This document shows, in pieces, positions 8,302 through 18,894 of a DNA stretch of 64,000 nt. The position numbers and the translations under genes are program-made. Under the pieces are notes generated by a model. The model was not told the DNA's origin. It saw only the letters and a list, made by a program, of their open reading frames with translations, and searched no databases. Position 1 is the stretch's first letter. Each line of letters begins with the position of its first letter. Source of the DNA: Alicyclobacillus sacchari. Its GTDB lineage: Bacteria > Bacillota > Bacilli > Alicyclobacillales > Alicyclobacillaceae. Where the stretch lies: NCBI RefSeq assembly GCF_004366795.1, contig NZ_SORF01000003.1, positions 124,001 through 188,000 of the forward strand, written 5' to 3'.

Positions 8302-9090
8302 TCAACCGCCGTTTTGGCGAATGGTATCGGCGATACTCAGCATCTGATTGGCGATGCTCACGCTCTCAGCGTTCTCGTCGTACAGATTCTGCGCCTCAAT
8401 CATCTTCGTCATCTGTTCCGATTCGTTGACGTTGCTGGTGAGCAAGGCTCCTTGCACGAGCTTCGACTGCGTCGCCGGGCTGGCCTGACCACCCGCCCCA
8501 AGACTGTACAGATTGTTCCCCTCGGGGATGAGGCGTGCCGACGGCTGACCGATTTCAGCCAAGGCAATCCGCGGCCCCGCTTGCGTTCCGTACATGATTT
8601 GACCATCCGCGCTGACCGTCATCGAGGTCGCGTTCGCCGGCTTGATGATCGGTTGGCCAGTTGTGGACAAGACCGGTTCTCCCGTTTGCGTGGCAAGCTG
8701 GAACCGCCCGTCAGGCCGTTGGCTCCAGATGAAGTCCCCGGCGCGCGTGTACAATTTGCCCTGCGGCCCCTGTACCACGAAGAAGCCTGGGCCGTTGATG
8801 GCGACGTCCATCGGATTGCCTGTCGTCTCAAGATTCATATTCGTAAAGTCGCGGCCTTCGCTCTCGGCAATCACGCCTGACCCACCGCGCCATCCCGGTG
8901 GCGTCACACGGTTGGCGGCGCTTGGATCTGTCTCGTAGCCATAGACCTGCATCGTCAAGGCGTCGGCAAACGTCCCTTGATCTTGCGCAAAGCCGGGCGT
9001 CTCGAGGTTCGCGAGATTGTCGCCGATTTGGTCCAGCCACTGGTTGGCTGCTGTGAGACCGCTGAGGCCGTTGTACAACGTCTGCCCCAT
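8302..9090 (-). CDS. flhP: Flagellar hook-basal body protein FlhP
   Basis: Rod/hook-family protein (FlgG/FlgF type) of 262 residues. The N-terminal rod signature ANQWLDQIGDNLANLETPGF and the C-terminal helix MIEAQNLYDENAESVSIANQML, which form the paired coiled coil of axial flagellar proteins, are both present. The central domain contains GNPMDVAINGPGFFVVQGP...LYTRAGDF. The place next to flhO and mbl identifies it as the FlhP counterpart. SD GGGGAGAGG precedes the ATG. Three 14-bp repeats lie between it and flhO. Confidence 0.9.
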   Translation of the reverse strand: MGQTLYNGLSGLTAANQWLDQIGDNLANLETPGFAQDQGTFADALTMQVYGYETDPSAANRVTPPGWRGGSGVIAESEGRDFTNMNLETTGNPMDVAINGPGFFVVQGPQGKLYTRAGDFIWSQRPDGRFQLATQTGEPVLSTTGQPIIKPANATSMTVSADGQIMYGTQAGPRIALAEIGQPSARLIPEGNNLYSLGAGGQASPATQSKLVQGALLTSNVNESEQMTKMIEAQNLYDENAESVSIANQMLSIADTIRQNGG

Positions 9091-9170
9091 GTCTATCCTC
9101 TCCCCTGGTCATAGCGGCGCGGACGCCCCATGTTGAACATACGCACCCATCGGGTGCGCCCCTTGTCTGA

Positions 9171-9212
9171 TGTCAGAACTCCTCTGTCAGAACTCCTCTG
9201 TCAGAACTCCTC
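9171..9212 (-). repeat. Three tandem 14-bp repeats containing GAGGAG
   Basis: Three perfect head-to-tail copies (9171-9184, 9185-9198, 9199-9212). On the coding strand each unit reads GAGGAGTTCTGACA, so it offers a strong Shine-Dalgarno sequence with no start codon at usable distance. They begin 4 nt after the flhO stop and end about 80 nt before flhP. Confidence 0.9.
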
Positions 9213-9215
9213 GCA

Positions 9216-10427
9216 TCAGGCGCCGTTCACTTTGCCAATGTCGTTGACAGCCGTGTTCAGCAACGAATCCACCGTTTGCACGACGCGCTGGTTGGCCTGA
9301 TACACGTTCACGGCGTTAAGCATCTGTGTCATGGTCGACGTCGGATCGACATTCGATTGCTCGAGTGCCTCGGTTTCCAGACGTCCCGTACCCGTTTGCA
9401 ACATGGGCAAAACGTTGCCCGGGATGTAGCTGGAACCGACCATCAGCTCGCCTTCGCCAAGCGGCGAGACTTGTGTGACATCCGCATTCACCAGGCCAAG
9501 GCGACCGCCTTGAACCAATTGGTTGTTGGCATCATAGACGCGATAGGACGGCTGTCCGTTCGCATCGTACAGGGCTTGTCCATTCGCACCAAACAACTGT
9601 GTGCCCGTGTACGCCGGGTTGACCTCGATGCGACCACCGACAATAAGCTGCCCATTCGGCCCGATTGGCATAATGGTATGCCCCGCGGCATCGACAAGAT
9701 TGTTGTTCGCATCGAGTTGCATGGCGCCGTCGCGAGTCACGGCAATGCCTTTGGTGCCGTTTGCGTCCGTGTAGTTGACCGGGAAAAACGAGTGATAGCC
9801 CATATCGTTTGTCGTGCCAACGCGAAGCGAATATGGATCTGTCGTCTCCGTGCCTGGCGTGTAGACGATCCGGCCTTGCGCATCCTCAATGACGTACGAT
9901 GGATTGCCGGCGGCGTCATAGTCGGGCGAACCATCAGAGCCGACCAGCTCGTTACCCTGATACTTCGGGTTGCGCACCGCGTAAAGTCCAGCGGCTGATT
10001 GGCCGTTTGCATCATACACGGCAAGCGCTTGACTGTTGATGGACAGGCGATTGTTTGCACCGACACGCACCGACCCAGATGCCGGCTGGGCACCGGTGGC
10101 ACCCTGCACATACGCCATCGGGCCTGCAGGCACGGAATCGATGATGGCCAGATCAAGCGGACGGCCTGTCATTTGGACGGCCCCTTCGGAGAACACCGGA
10201 ACGCCCTCCTGAAAGACGACACCCGTCCCCATTTGGCCAATGTATGTACCACTTGCCCCAGAACCATAGCTGACGTGCTCCATGTTTTGTACAGGATCCT
10301 CCATGAGTTCGCCAAGCGACTCTTTGAACCCGGGCGTCTCCTGGTTCGCCAAGTTATTGGATAAAAGCTGCTCCAGACGTTCGTTCACATCCATGCCGGC
10401 CGCTGCCGTCGTAAGTCCCGGAATCAT
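9216..10427 (-). CDS. flhO: Flagellar hook-basal body protein FlhO with a long repeat-bearing insert
   Basis: FlgG/FlgF-type axial protein, 403 residues against about 270 for the usual family. The rod signature LEQLLSNNLANQETPGF is at the N-terminus, GRPLDLAIID near 92, and a C-terminal helix ends with QMLNAVNVYQANQRVVQTVDSLLNTA. Between about 115 and 330 lies an insert made of imperfect short repeats of the kind YDANGQ, DANNNL, DAAGNP, GANGQALYDANGQ and VYDANNQLVQGG. These look like a surface-exposed repeat domain added to the hook-family core. SD GGAGG precedes the ATG. It is read in the order mbl, flhO, flhP as in B. subtilis. Confidence 0.85.
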   Translation of the reverse strand: MIPGLTTAAAGMDVNERLEQLLSNNLANQETPGFKESLGELMEDPVQNMEHVSYGSGASGTYIGQMGTGVVFQEGVPVFSEGAVQMTGRPLDLAIIDSVPAGPMAYVQGATGAQPASGSVRVGANNRLSINSQALAVYDANGQSAAGLYAVRNPKYQGNELVGSDGSPDYDAAGNPSYVIEDAQGRIVYTPGTETTDPYSLRVGTTNDMGYHSFFPVNYTDANGTKGIAVTRDGAMQLDANNNLVDAAGHTIMPIGPNGQLIVGGRIEVNPAYTGTQLFGANGQALYDANGQPSYRVYDANNQLVQGGRLGLVNADVTQVSPLGEGELMVGSSYIPGNVLPMLQTGTGRLETEALEQSNVDPTSTMTQMLNAVNVYQANQRVVQTVDSLLNTAVNDIGKVNGA

Positions 10428-10475
10428 GGTCAGACCTCCAATTTGCAGGTGCGAAAGACCTATGCGCGGGCTGCG

Positions 10476-11495
10476 TCAGCGCCGCGCCCGCTTGCGTCCC
10501 TTGTCGCGATACTTGTTCCACTCCGGGCTCTCCAACACGCGCCCCGTACCAATGACGACACAGTGCATCGGGTTTTCCGCAATGTGTACCGGCACCTGCA
10601 GCTCGTCTTTCATGAGCTTGTCCAAGCCGTCGACCAAAGCCCCGCCTCCCGTCAGCATGACACCTTTATCAAAAATGTCGGCCGCAAGTTCCGGAGGCGT
10701 CTGCTCCAACACAGACTTCGTCGCTTGCACGATGGAGATGACAGGCTCCTGTAACGCCTCGCGCAACTCTTCCGCATGCACCGTGATGGTCTTCGGCAGA
10801 CCCGTCACCATATCGCGCCCGCGCACATCTGTGCTGTTGGTGCGTCCGCCCGGATATACCGTCGCCAGTTCTTTCTTCAGTTCTTCCGCGGTCCGCTCGC
10901 CAATCATTAAGTTGTATTCGCGGCGAATGTGTTTGACGATGGCCTCATCCAGCTTGTCCCCGGCGATGCGCAGCGACGTCGACGTAACGACGTCGCCCAG
11001 GGACAAGACCGCGATATCGGTCGTACCGCCTCCGATATCGACCACCATGCTGCCGCTCGGTTCGAAAATGTTCAGTCCCGCTCCGATGGCGGCAGCCTTT
11101 GGCTCCTCAATCAAATCCACTTGTTTGATGCCGACCGCTTCGGCCGCTTCGCGCACGGCCTTTTGCTCGACCGACGTAATGCCGGCCGGCACGCAGATCA
11201 TCACGCGCGGTCTGCCGAACATGCTTTTACCTACTGTTTTATTTAAAAAGTGGCGAAGCATGATCTCCGTGATTTCAAAGTCTGCGATCACCCCTTCGCG
11301 CAACGGCCGGATGGCCACAATGTTACCCGGCGTGCGCCCTAGCATGCGACGAGCCTCTTCGCCGACCGCAACCACCTGCTTCGTCACCTGATCTATCGCA
11401 ACGACGGAAGGTTCATCGAGTACAATCCCTTGTCCTTTGACGTGCACAAGCACGTTTGCGGTTCCCAAGTCGACACCAACATCCCTAGAAAACAT
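10476..11495 (-). CDS. mbl: MreB-like actin Mbl
   Basis: Bacterial actin that polymerises at the membrane and guides lateral wall synthesis, 339 residues. Actin nucleotide motifs are visible: VDLGTANVLVHV (phosphate 1), DIGGGTTDIAVLSLG (phosphate 2) and LTGGGALVDGLDKLM (adenosine motif). The N-terminal MFSRDVGVDLGT closely resembles Mbl. Location between spoIIID and flhO is the B. subtilis mbl locus. GGAGG lies 11 nt before the ATG. No mreC/mreD are adjacent, which also argues for Mbl rather than MreB. Confidence 0.93.
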   Translation of the reverse strand: MFSRDVGVDLGTANVLVHVKGQGIVLDEPSVVAIDQVTKQVVAVGEEARRMLGRTPGNIVAIRPLREGVIADFEITEIMLRHFLNKTVGKSMFGRPRVMICVPAGITSVEQKAVREAAEAVGIKQVDLIEEPKAAAIGAGLNIFEPSGSMVVDIGGGTTDIAVLSLGDVVTSTSLRIAGDKLDEAIVKHIRREYNLMIGERTAEELKKELATVYPGGRTNSTDVRGRDMVTGLPKTITVHAEELREALQEPVISIVQATKSVLEQTPPELAADIFDKGVMLTGGGALVDGLDKLMKDELQVPVHIAENPMHCVVIGTGRVLESPEWNKYRDKGRKRARR

Positions 11496-11589
11496 TTGCA
11501 GCGAGTCCTCCTAAGATTAGAGCGTGCATGATTGAGGGAAAGACGTTCGTATCCTCGAACATATAGAGTGGGAATGCAAGGATGTAGTT

Positions 11590-11898
11590 CTACAGCCCGC
11601 TTGAAACTCCTCTGCGCGATTCGAAGTTTTTCGACCCCGCCTGCACTTCTTCATCCCTATGATACTTCATTTTGGTCGCCTCGCCACCGCGCAAATGGCG
11701 AATGGATTTGTGATATTCGAGAATTTCTTTGACACGATTCGCCAAGTCGGGATTGATTTCTGGCAGGCGTTCAGTCAAGTCCTTGTGCACGGTGCTCTTC
11801 GAGACGCCGAATTCGCGCGCGATTGTGCGCACCGTGTTACGCGTCTCGACAATGTACTCTCCAATTTTAAGAGTACGCTCCTTGATGTAATCATGCAC
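11590..11898 (-). CDS. spoIIID: Sporulation transcription factor SpoIIID
   Basis: Mother-cell DNA-binding regulator that tunes the sigma-E and sigma-K regulons. 102 residues, against 93 in B. subtilis. The core HDYIKERTLKIGEYIVET, the helix-turn-helix AREFGVSKSTVHKDLTERLP and HKSIRHLRGGEATKMKYHRDEE are nearly identical to the family. The longer reading frame upstream is rejected; GTG 11898 directly precedes HDYIK and has GGGGAGG 8 nt away. The C-terminal tail GSKNFESRRGVSSGL is lineage-specific. A sigma-E-like -10 (CATACGGT, 11958-11965) is present without a clear -35. Confidence 0.96.
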   Translation of the reverse strand: MHDYIKERTLKIGEYIVETRNTVRTIAREFGVSKSTVHKDLTERLPEINPDLANRVKEILEYHKSIRHLRGGEATKMKYHRDEEVQAGSKNFESRRGVSSGL

Positions 11899-12120
11899 TC
11901 CCCTCGCCTCCCCACTGCAGGTCAGTTGGTCTGTTACATGTATATGAGGGGGTGTACACCGTATGCGCGGAGAGCCTGGCCATTTCGAATTCTCTGTGCA
12001 TATTCGACAGAATACTTCCTGGGAAATAAATCGAAGCCGAACGAGGTCGAATTTCCGGGAAATAGAGAGGATAGAGGGGAACACGGACAAGGAGCGGGAT
12101 CGGACAATCCTTGCTGTGAC

Positions 12121-12150
12121 AAGAAAAAGCCGCCCGTAGGATACGGGCGG
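12121..12150 (-). terminator. Terminator after spoIIQ
   Basis: 9-bp GC-rich stem (12130-12138 with 12142-12150), 3-nt loop, then CTTTTTCTT on the minus strand, 30 nt past the spoIIQ stop. Confidence 0.9.
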
Positions 12151-12179
12151 AAGGTCCGCTGGCACGGCCCGAATTGCGA

Positions 12180-12869
12180 TTATTGCTTTGGCAATACCGT
12201 CTCAGGATCGATGGGCGAACCGTTCAGATTGACTTGGAAGTACAAGTGATTGCCTTGACTTTGTTCAAACACGTTGGTCGACGTGGTGCCGATGGTGTCT
12301 CCCGCCTCGATACTCTGACCTTGCTTGACATCGACGGACCCGAGCGATTGGTACGTCTCCGTATAGCCATCGGGAGAGCTGACGACAACTTCATAGCCGT
12401 ACAAGGGCTGGTTGGTTACCGATTCTACGGTCCCTTTTTGCGCAGCGACGACCGTAAAAGTTTGCCCGCTCTTGGCTTGGATGTCAATGCCCTTGTGCGG
12501 ATAGTAGGTATTGTCGTAGTCAACGAGAGCCTTTTCCTGCTGTGCGGCTGTACCATGAACGGGATAAAAGCCCATGGTCACGCTCGCGTCTGTGCCTTCC
12601 TGATATGGCCACAGCCAAGGTTCCAAGCCTGCAGACGTCGTCTGCGTCGTGGTCGGTGACGTGGTGTTGGTCTCGGTCGGCTGCACCGATGTCGTTGTGC
12701 TGCCCGACTGACTTTTCGCGTACATCAAGCCAATGATGACAGCCGCGGCACCGAGATAGATTGCAGGATACAGCCAACGCTTTGACATCCATCGTTTCGC
12801 ATTGCTCGGGCGCCCGTTCGGTGCGTCCGGCGTCTGATTTTCATGGTTTGGATGTTGTTTATCATCCAT
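12180..12869 (-). CDS. spoIIQ: Forespore engulfment protein SpoIIQ (LytM-like)
   Basis: Forespore membrane protein whose M23/LytM domain crosses the intermembrane space and holds SpoIIIAH. 229 residues: a soluble N-terminus, one membrane helix (about 32-50), a Thr/Ser/Pro linker (56-80) and the LytM domain (about 85-225). In the metal site HKGID (His125, Asp129) is kept, but the usual HxH has become HLY (His208, Tyr210), so the endopeptidase is probably inactive or impaired. In B. subtilis a different ligand is lost. SD AGGTGAG, ATG at 12869. A sigma-F-type promoter lies 22 nt upstream. Confidence 0.9.
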   Translation of the reverse strand: MDDKQHPNHENQTPDAPNGRPSNAKRWMSKRWLYPAIYLGAAAVIIGLMYAKSQSGSTTTSVQPTETNTTSPTTTQTTSAGLEPWLWPYQEGTDASVTMGFYPVHGTAAQQEKALVDYDNTYYPHKGIDIQAKSGQTFTVVAAQKGTVESVTNQPLYGYEVVVSSPDGYTETYQSLGSVDVKQGQSIEAGDTIGTTSTNVFEQSQGNHLYFQVNLNGSPIDPETVLPKQ

Positions 12870-12890
12870 GTGGCGCTCACCTCAGTAGTG

Positions 12891-12919
12891 AGTCTCGCCA
12901 CGAAAACTAGAGTCTATAC
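12891..12919 (-). promoter_or_regulatory. Sigma-F-type promoter of spoIIQ
   Basis: GTATA (-35, 12915-12919) and GGCGAGACT (-10, 12891-12899) with 15-nt spacing on the minus strand fit the B. subtilis sigma-F consensus GYWTA-N15-GGnRAnAMT. spoIIQ is a known sigma-F gene. Confidence 0.75.
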
Positions 12920-12944
12920 CTAGGGACGAAAAATTTGGCTAGAT

Positions 12945-13979
12945 TTACTTACCCTTTTCTTCCAGATGGTAGCCGATGTCTCCAGAGGCTTGCGACAGCT
13001 TTGCGCCTGGGTAAAAGTGCGAGAGTATGGCTTGCCACGTCCAGCCTTTGGCTGCCAAGGCCGAAGCTTCATGCAGGCTCATGCCAAGGTCGCTGCCTCG
13101 TCCATAGGTGGTAATGGACACGGCGTCTGGCGCGAGGTGCCAAACAAAGTCACTCGATGGGAGTTGCAGTAGATTCGCAAACGACTGCCCGGTCATGGTC
13201 TTGCTGCCGACGTGCACGGCGGTAACAAAGCCGTCTGCGCCACGCTGCAACTGGAATGACCGCGTCGACGAGAGATTCGTGCCAAGGGCTTGGTTGAGTG
13301 CCGGGATGGAAAACGTGTTGGTTGCGGTTTCGCTTGGGCTCGCCTCGTCATCCGGACACGCCACCGCCTGCAAATAGGGTATCGCTTGTCCAAACGCCGC
13401 CAGGCCTGTACGTGTCCGCCCGGTCGAGATGGCGCACATGAAGGCGAGAATAGGCTGCTGGTTGAACGTTAGAATCCGCCCGGCCGTCATTTCAATAGCG
13501 GTTTGAATGCGTGTGATGCAGGCCAAGGCGCGGCTCGTCCCAATCGCCGATTCGAGTTCGTCTTCGGTGACTAAAGGGAGATCGAGCGACGGATCGTCCG
13601 TCACGTCTGCACCGTATTTGCGGGCGAGCGGCGCGGGGCTGGCAATGGCCCGCTGCGCGTACGTTCGCGTCGCGACGGCGGCCGCTTCTAGACTTGCAAG
13701 AGGTGCATCCGGTGAACACTCGGCACTGAGTACCTCCAACATGTACGTGTTGAGCGGGAGGGTGGAAACTTGGTTTTGCGACGGATCGTAGACGCGAATG
13801 TCGGTCGTGGCGTCCGGGCTTTGGATCCAGGCCGCGACATTGGGCATCGGGCTTCGCAGAAACAGCTTGCCAATCCCGATGGGCAAGAGGACCATCACGA
13901 TGAACGCGAGTCCAACGCGCACGGCAAATTGCAGGGGGCCGCTTGTGACTGGCTGCTGATGCGGCGTGGGCTGGGACAT
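12945..13979 (-). CDS. spoIID: Stage II sporulation protein D, peptidoglycan lytic transglycosylase
   Basis: Membrane-anchored lytic transglycosylase that, with SpoIIM and SpoIIP, thins septal peptidoglycan during engulfment. 344 residues with one N-terminal membrane segment (about 18-42). The catalytic Glu is expected at Glu87 in VLSAECSPDAP, followed by LEAAAVATRTYA, the conserved SpoIID signature. SD GAGGAG precedes the ATG at 13979. A sigma-E-like promoter is readable 76 nt upstream, beyond the murA terminator, so it is a separate transcript. Confidence 0.93.
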   Translation of the reverse strand: MSQPTPHQQPVTSGPLQFAVRVGLAFIVMVLLPIGIGKLFLRSPMPNVAAWIQSPDATTDIRVYDPSQNQVSTLPLNTYMLEVLSAECSPDAPLASLEAAAVATRTYAQRAIASPAPLARKYGADVTDDPSLDLPLVTEDELESAIGTSRALACITRIQTAIEMTAGRILTFNQQPILAFMCAISTGRTRTGLAAFGQAIPYLQAVACPDDEASPSETATNTFSIPALNQALGTNLSSTRSFQLQRGADGFVTAVHVGSKTMTGQSFANLLQLPSSDFVWHLAPDAVSITTYGRGSDLGMSLHEASALAAKGWTWQAILSHFYPGAKLSQASGDIGYHLEEKGK

Positions 13980-14054
13980 GGGCTGGGTCTCCTCTCTGCG
14001 TACGAATGGCGACTAGGCTCTGTGTGTGTCGCACAGCGGACAACCTGTTGCCAA

Positions 14055-14083
14055 GAGATATGCCGAACAGCCGCCAAATATGT
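14055..14083 (-). promoter_or_regulatory. Sigma-E-like promoter of spoIID
   Basis: ACATATT (-35, 14077-14083) and CATATCTC (-10, 14055-14062) with 14-nt spacing on the minus strand; B. subtilis consensus KMATATT-N14-CATACAnT. It sits between the murA terminator and spoIID, a known sigma-E gene. Confidence 0.6.
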
Positions 14084-14115
14084 CTTTGTATCCGCGAAAT
14101 CCGGGTCAACAACAG

Positions 14116-14148
14116 AAAAAACGCCCTTGGCGTGGCCGCCAAGAGCGT
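14116..14148 (-). terminator. Terminator after murA
   Basis: 11-bp stem (14121-14131 with 14138-14148, one G-U pair) and a T6 run at 14116-14121 on the minus strand, 45 nt past the murA stop. Confidence 0.9.
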
Positions 14149-14192
14149 CGATGATCTGCTGTGCTTGCGCTATCTGTCGGAAGCAATACGGT

Positions 14193-15488
14193 TCAGCCGA
14201 CCGACTTGGCCGTCTGCCCCATGTCCTCAAAGCGCTCGATGGTCGCGCCAAGCCTCTTGAACTTGGCGACGAGATTGTCGTATCCGCGATCCAAATGGTG
14301 CAACCCATGCACCTCGGTCTCGCCTTCCGCAATCAGTCCGGCGATGACCAAGGCCGCGCCAGCGCGCAAATCTGTTGCGGTCACGCGCGCGCCAGTCAGC
14401 CGCGCAACGCCGTCAATCACGGCCGTGCGCCCCTCGATATGAATGTTGGCACCCATGCGCTGCAATTCCGCGACATGCATGAAGCGATTCTCGAACACCG
14501 TCTCCGTGACCATGCTCGTTCCCTGTGCCACCGTCAACGCCGCGACGATTTGCGCCTGCATGTCAGTCGGATACGACGGATAATAGTGCGTCTTCACATC
14601 CAACGGCCGCATGCGGCCACCTGGACACGGCCAGACCTTGATGCCATCGACCCTATCCTCAATCGTTGCGCCCGCTTCCTCCAATTTCGCGATCAGCGAC
14701 ATCAAATGATGCGACAACGCGTTCTCGACGTACACCCCGCGTCCAATCAACGCGGCGGCAACCAGGAATGTCCCCGCCTCAATCCGATCCGGAATCACGG
14801 CATGTGTCGCGCCACTCAGCGCGTCAACGCCGTCGATCCGAATGATGTCCGTTCCTGCTCCGCGCACGCGCGCGCCCATCGCGTTAAGATAATTCGCGAG
14901 GTCTACATTTTCAGGTTCTTTCGCGGCGTTCTCGATGATGGTCTGGCCTTTGGCCAAGGTCGCCGCCATCATGATGTTCTGCGTTGCGCCAACGCTTGGC
15001 ACGTCGAGATAAATGCGCGCTCCGCGGAGACCGCCGCGAGGCGCTCGCAGATGGACGAACCCATTCTCGACGACACTCGTCGCACCGAGAGCCTCGAGCC
15101 CCTTAATATGCAAGTCCACCGGGCGCGGCCCGATGTTACAACCGCCTGGCAGCGCGATCATCGCCTCGCCAAAGCGCGCCAAAAGCGGCCCGGCGACGAC
15201 GAACGACGCCCGCATGCGGCGAACGAGCTCCGCCGGGGGCGTCACGCTGAACAGGCTGCGCGCGTCGACGCGTACGGTCGTTCCCTTCCAGTCGATCTTC
15301 GCGCCGAGCGCGGCCACCGTATTGGCCATGTTTTCGACGTCGAGCAGGTGCGGAACCTCCTCAATTTGGCTCACGCCGTTCTCCGCGAGCAAACTGGCGG
15401 CCAAAATGGGAAGTACCGCATTCTTCGCCCCACTGACGCGAACTGTGCCCTCAAGCGGGCACCCGCCTTGAATCACTATTTTTGCCAT
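14193..15488 (-). CDS. murA: UDP-N-acetylglucosamine 1-carboxyvinyltransferase MurA
   Basis: First committed step of peptidoglycan synthesis: transfers enolpyruvate from PEP to UDP-GlcNAc in the cytosol. 431 residues, normal length. Lys22-Asn23 in SGAKNAVLP and the PEP-reactive Cys117 in [15 protein letters not shown] are present, so it should be fosfomycin-sensitive. The place between ywmB and spoIID matches B. subtilis murAA. It ends at a strong terminator. Confidence 0.96.
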   Translation of the reverse strand: MAKIVIQGGCPLEGTVRVSGAKNAVLPILAASLLAENGVSQIEEVPHLLDVENMANTVAALGAKIDWKGTTVRVDARSLFSVTPPAELVRRMRASFVVAGPLLARFGEAMIALPGGCNIGPRPVDLHIKGLEALGATSVVENGFVHLRAPRGGLRGARIYLDVPSVGATQNIMMAATLAKGQTIIENAAKEPENVDLANYLNAMGARVRGAGTDIIRIDGVDALSGATHAVIPDRIEAGTFLVAAALIGRGVYVENALSHHLMSLIAKLEEAGATIEDRVDGIKVWPCPGGRMRPLDVKTHYYPSYPTDMQAQIVAALTVAQGTSMVTETVFENRFMHVAELQRMGANIHIEGRTAVIDGVARLTGARVTATDLRAGAALVIAGLIAEGETEVHGLHHLDRGYDNLVAKFKRLGATIERFEDMGQTAKSVG

Positions 15489-15553
15489 GCCGTAACCTCC
15501 GCAAAGGCTCTCTTCGACATCCTCGTCACGAAGCGTTACGTGGACGTGTCGTA

Positions 15554-16516
<963 letters not shown>

Positions 16517-16593
16517 TCAGTCTAAACCTCGACACACGAACTTTGATAGGTTTCGTAGATTGTTTCGGAAAGTCGTCCGTCTTACGGAAATCG

Positions 16594-16857
16594 TCACAAA
16601 CTGCCGTTGAGGAGTTGAATGGAACCGAGCAACAACACGGCGACCAGTACGGTGAGGATGCCGCCGATCAGAGCTAGAAAAAAGCGAAGTAACTGCGCCT
16701 GCCCGCTTAACGGCTGACGGACGATGCTCTCCCACTTCAGACTGCCAAGCGCCCACCACGCGCCAATCACGCCGATGAAAAACAGCAACAACACGAGCAT
16801 TCCATCCGCCGCCAGCGTCACATTCACGTGTGCGGTTCCCGGCATCGTCGTGTTCAA
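16594..16857 (-). CDS. ywzB: DUF1146 membrane protein YwzB
   Basis: Small membrane protein with two hydrophobic helices separated by LKWESIVRQPLSGQAQLLRFF, the DUF1146 pattern (W..L....W......Q...LR..L). Function unknown; the gene sits between ywmB and the atp operon in many Bacillales. The start is uncertain: TTG 16857 has AGGGGA 8 nt upstream (87 residues), ATG 16845 would also work. Confidence 0.7.
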   Translation of the reverse strand: MNTTMPGTAHVNVTLAADGMLVLLLFFIGVIGAWWALGSLKWESIVRQPLSGQAQLLRFFLALIGGILTVLVAVLLLGSIQLLNGSL

Positions 16858-16969
16858 GGGCAGCTTCCCCTTTCCATCCGCAGCGCGATACAAAACAAGC
16901 CGCCCCAGCGCAGCATCTATGTCGATTCTGCGAGAGACGGCTTTGTCTCTATCTCCATCCTACCACATC

Positions 16970-17416
16970 TTACGATCGCGCTGGTGTCGCCGCAAGAAAT
17001 CCGTTCAGGCGCTGATGTTCAGCGATGGCTTCCAGACGCAGGTTGGCGCGTACCAGGGCGGCGCGAGCACGCTCCGCTTCCACCCCTTCGCCGCTTTGAG
17101 CCAGGCGCTTTTCGGCGCGCTCCTTCGCCAATTGGGCGCGCGCCGGATCGATATCTGCCGGCAATTCCGCCGTATCGGCCAGCAGCGTGATCTTGTCAGG
17201 CAGCACCTCGACAAAACCGCCGCTTACCGGCACGACGTCTTCACGCCCGTCCTCGAGCTTAATCCGCACAAGGCAAGGCTTGACCGCGGTTGCGAGCGCC
17301 ATGTGACGCGGCAGGATGCCGAGCTCACCGTAGCCCCCCTGCAAGGTCACCATGCGTACATCCATGGCAAGCACCATGCGTTCGGGCGTCACAATCTCCA
17401 ACGGTACGGTTATCAT
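16970..17416 (-). CDS. atpC: ATP synthase epsilon subunit
   Basis: Central-stalk subunit of F1, inhibitory regulator of ATP hydrolysis. N-terminal beta-sandwich (ITVPLEIVTPERMVL ... GGYGELGILPRHMALATA) and C-terminal two-helix part rich in Ala/Glu/Arg. ATG 17416 is favoured because AGGTG lies 6 nt upstream; GTG 17425 is the alternative. Last gene of the atp operon. The tail NGFLAATPARS extends slightly past the usual end. Confidence 0.94.
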   Translation of the reverse strand: MITVPLEIVTPERMVLAMDVRMVTLQGGYGELGILPRHMALATAVKPCLVRIKLEDGREDVVPVSGGFVEVLPDKITLLADTAELPADIDPARAQLAKERAEKRLAQSGEGVEAERARAALVRANLRLEAIAEHQRLNGFLAATPARS

Positions 17417-17449
17417 CCCGCTCACCTACCTCTCCGAGACGTCGCCATC

Positions 17450-18868
<1,419 letters not shown>

Positions 18869-18894
18869 TTACGCACATCGCCGCAGGGCGAGCA

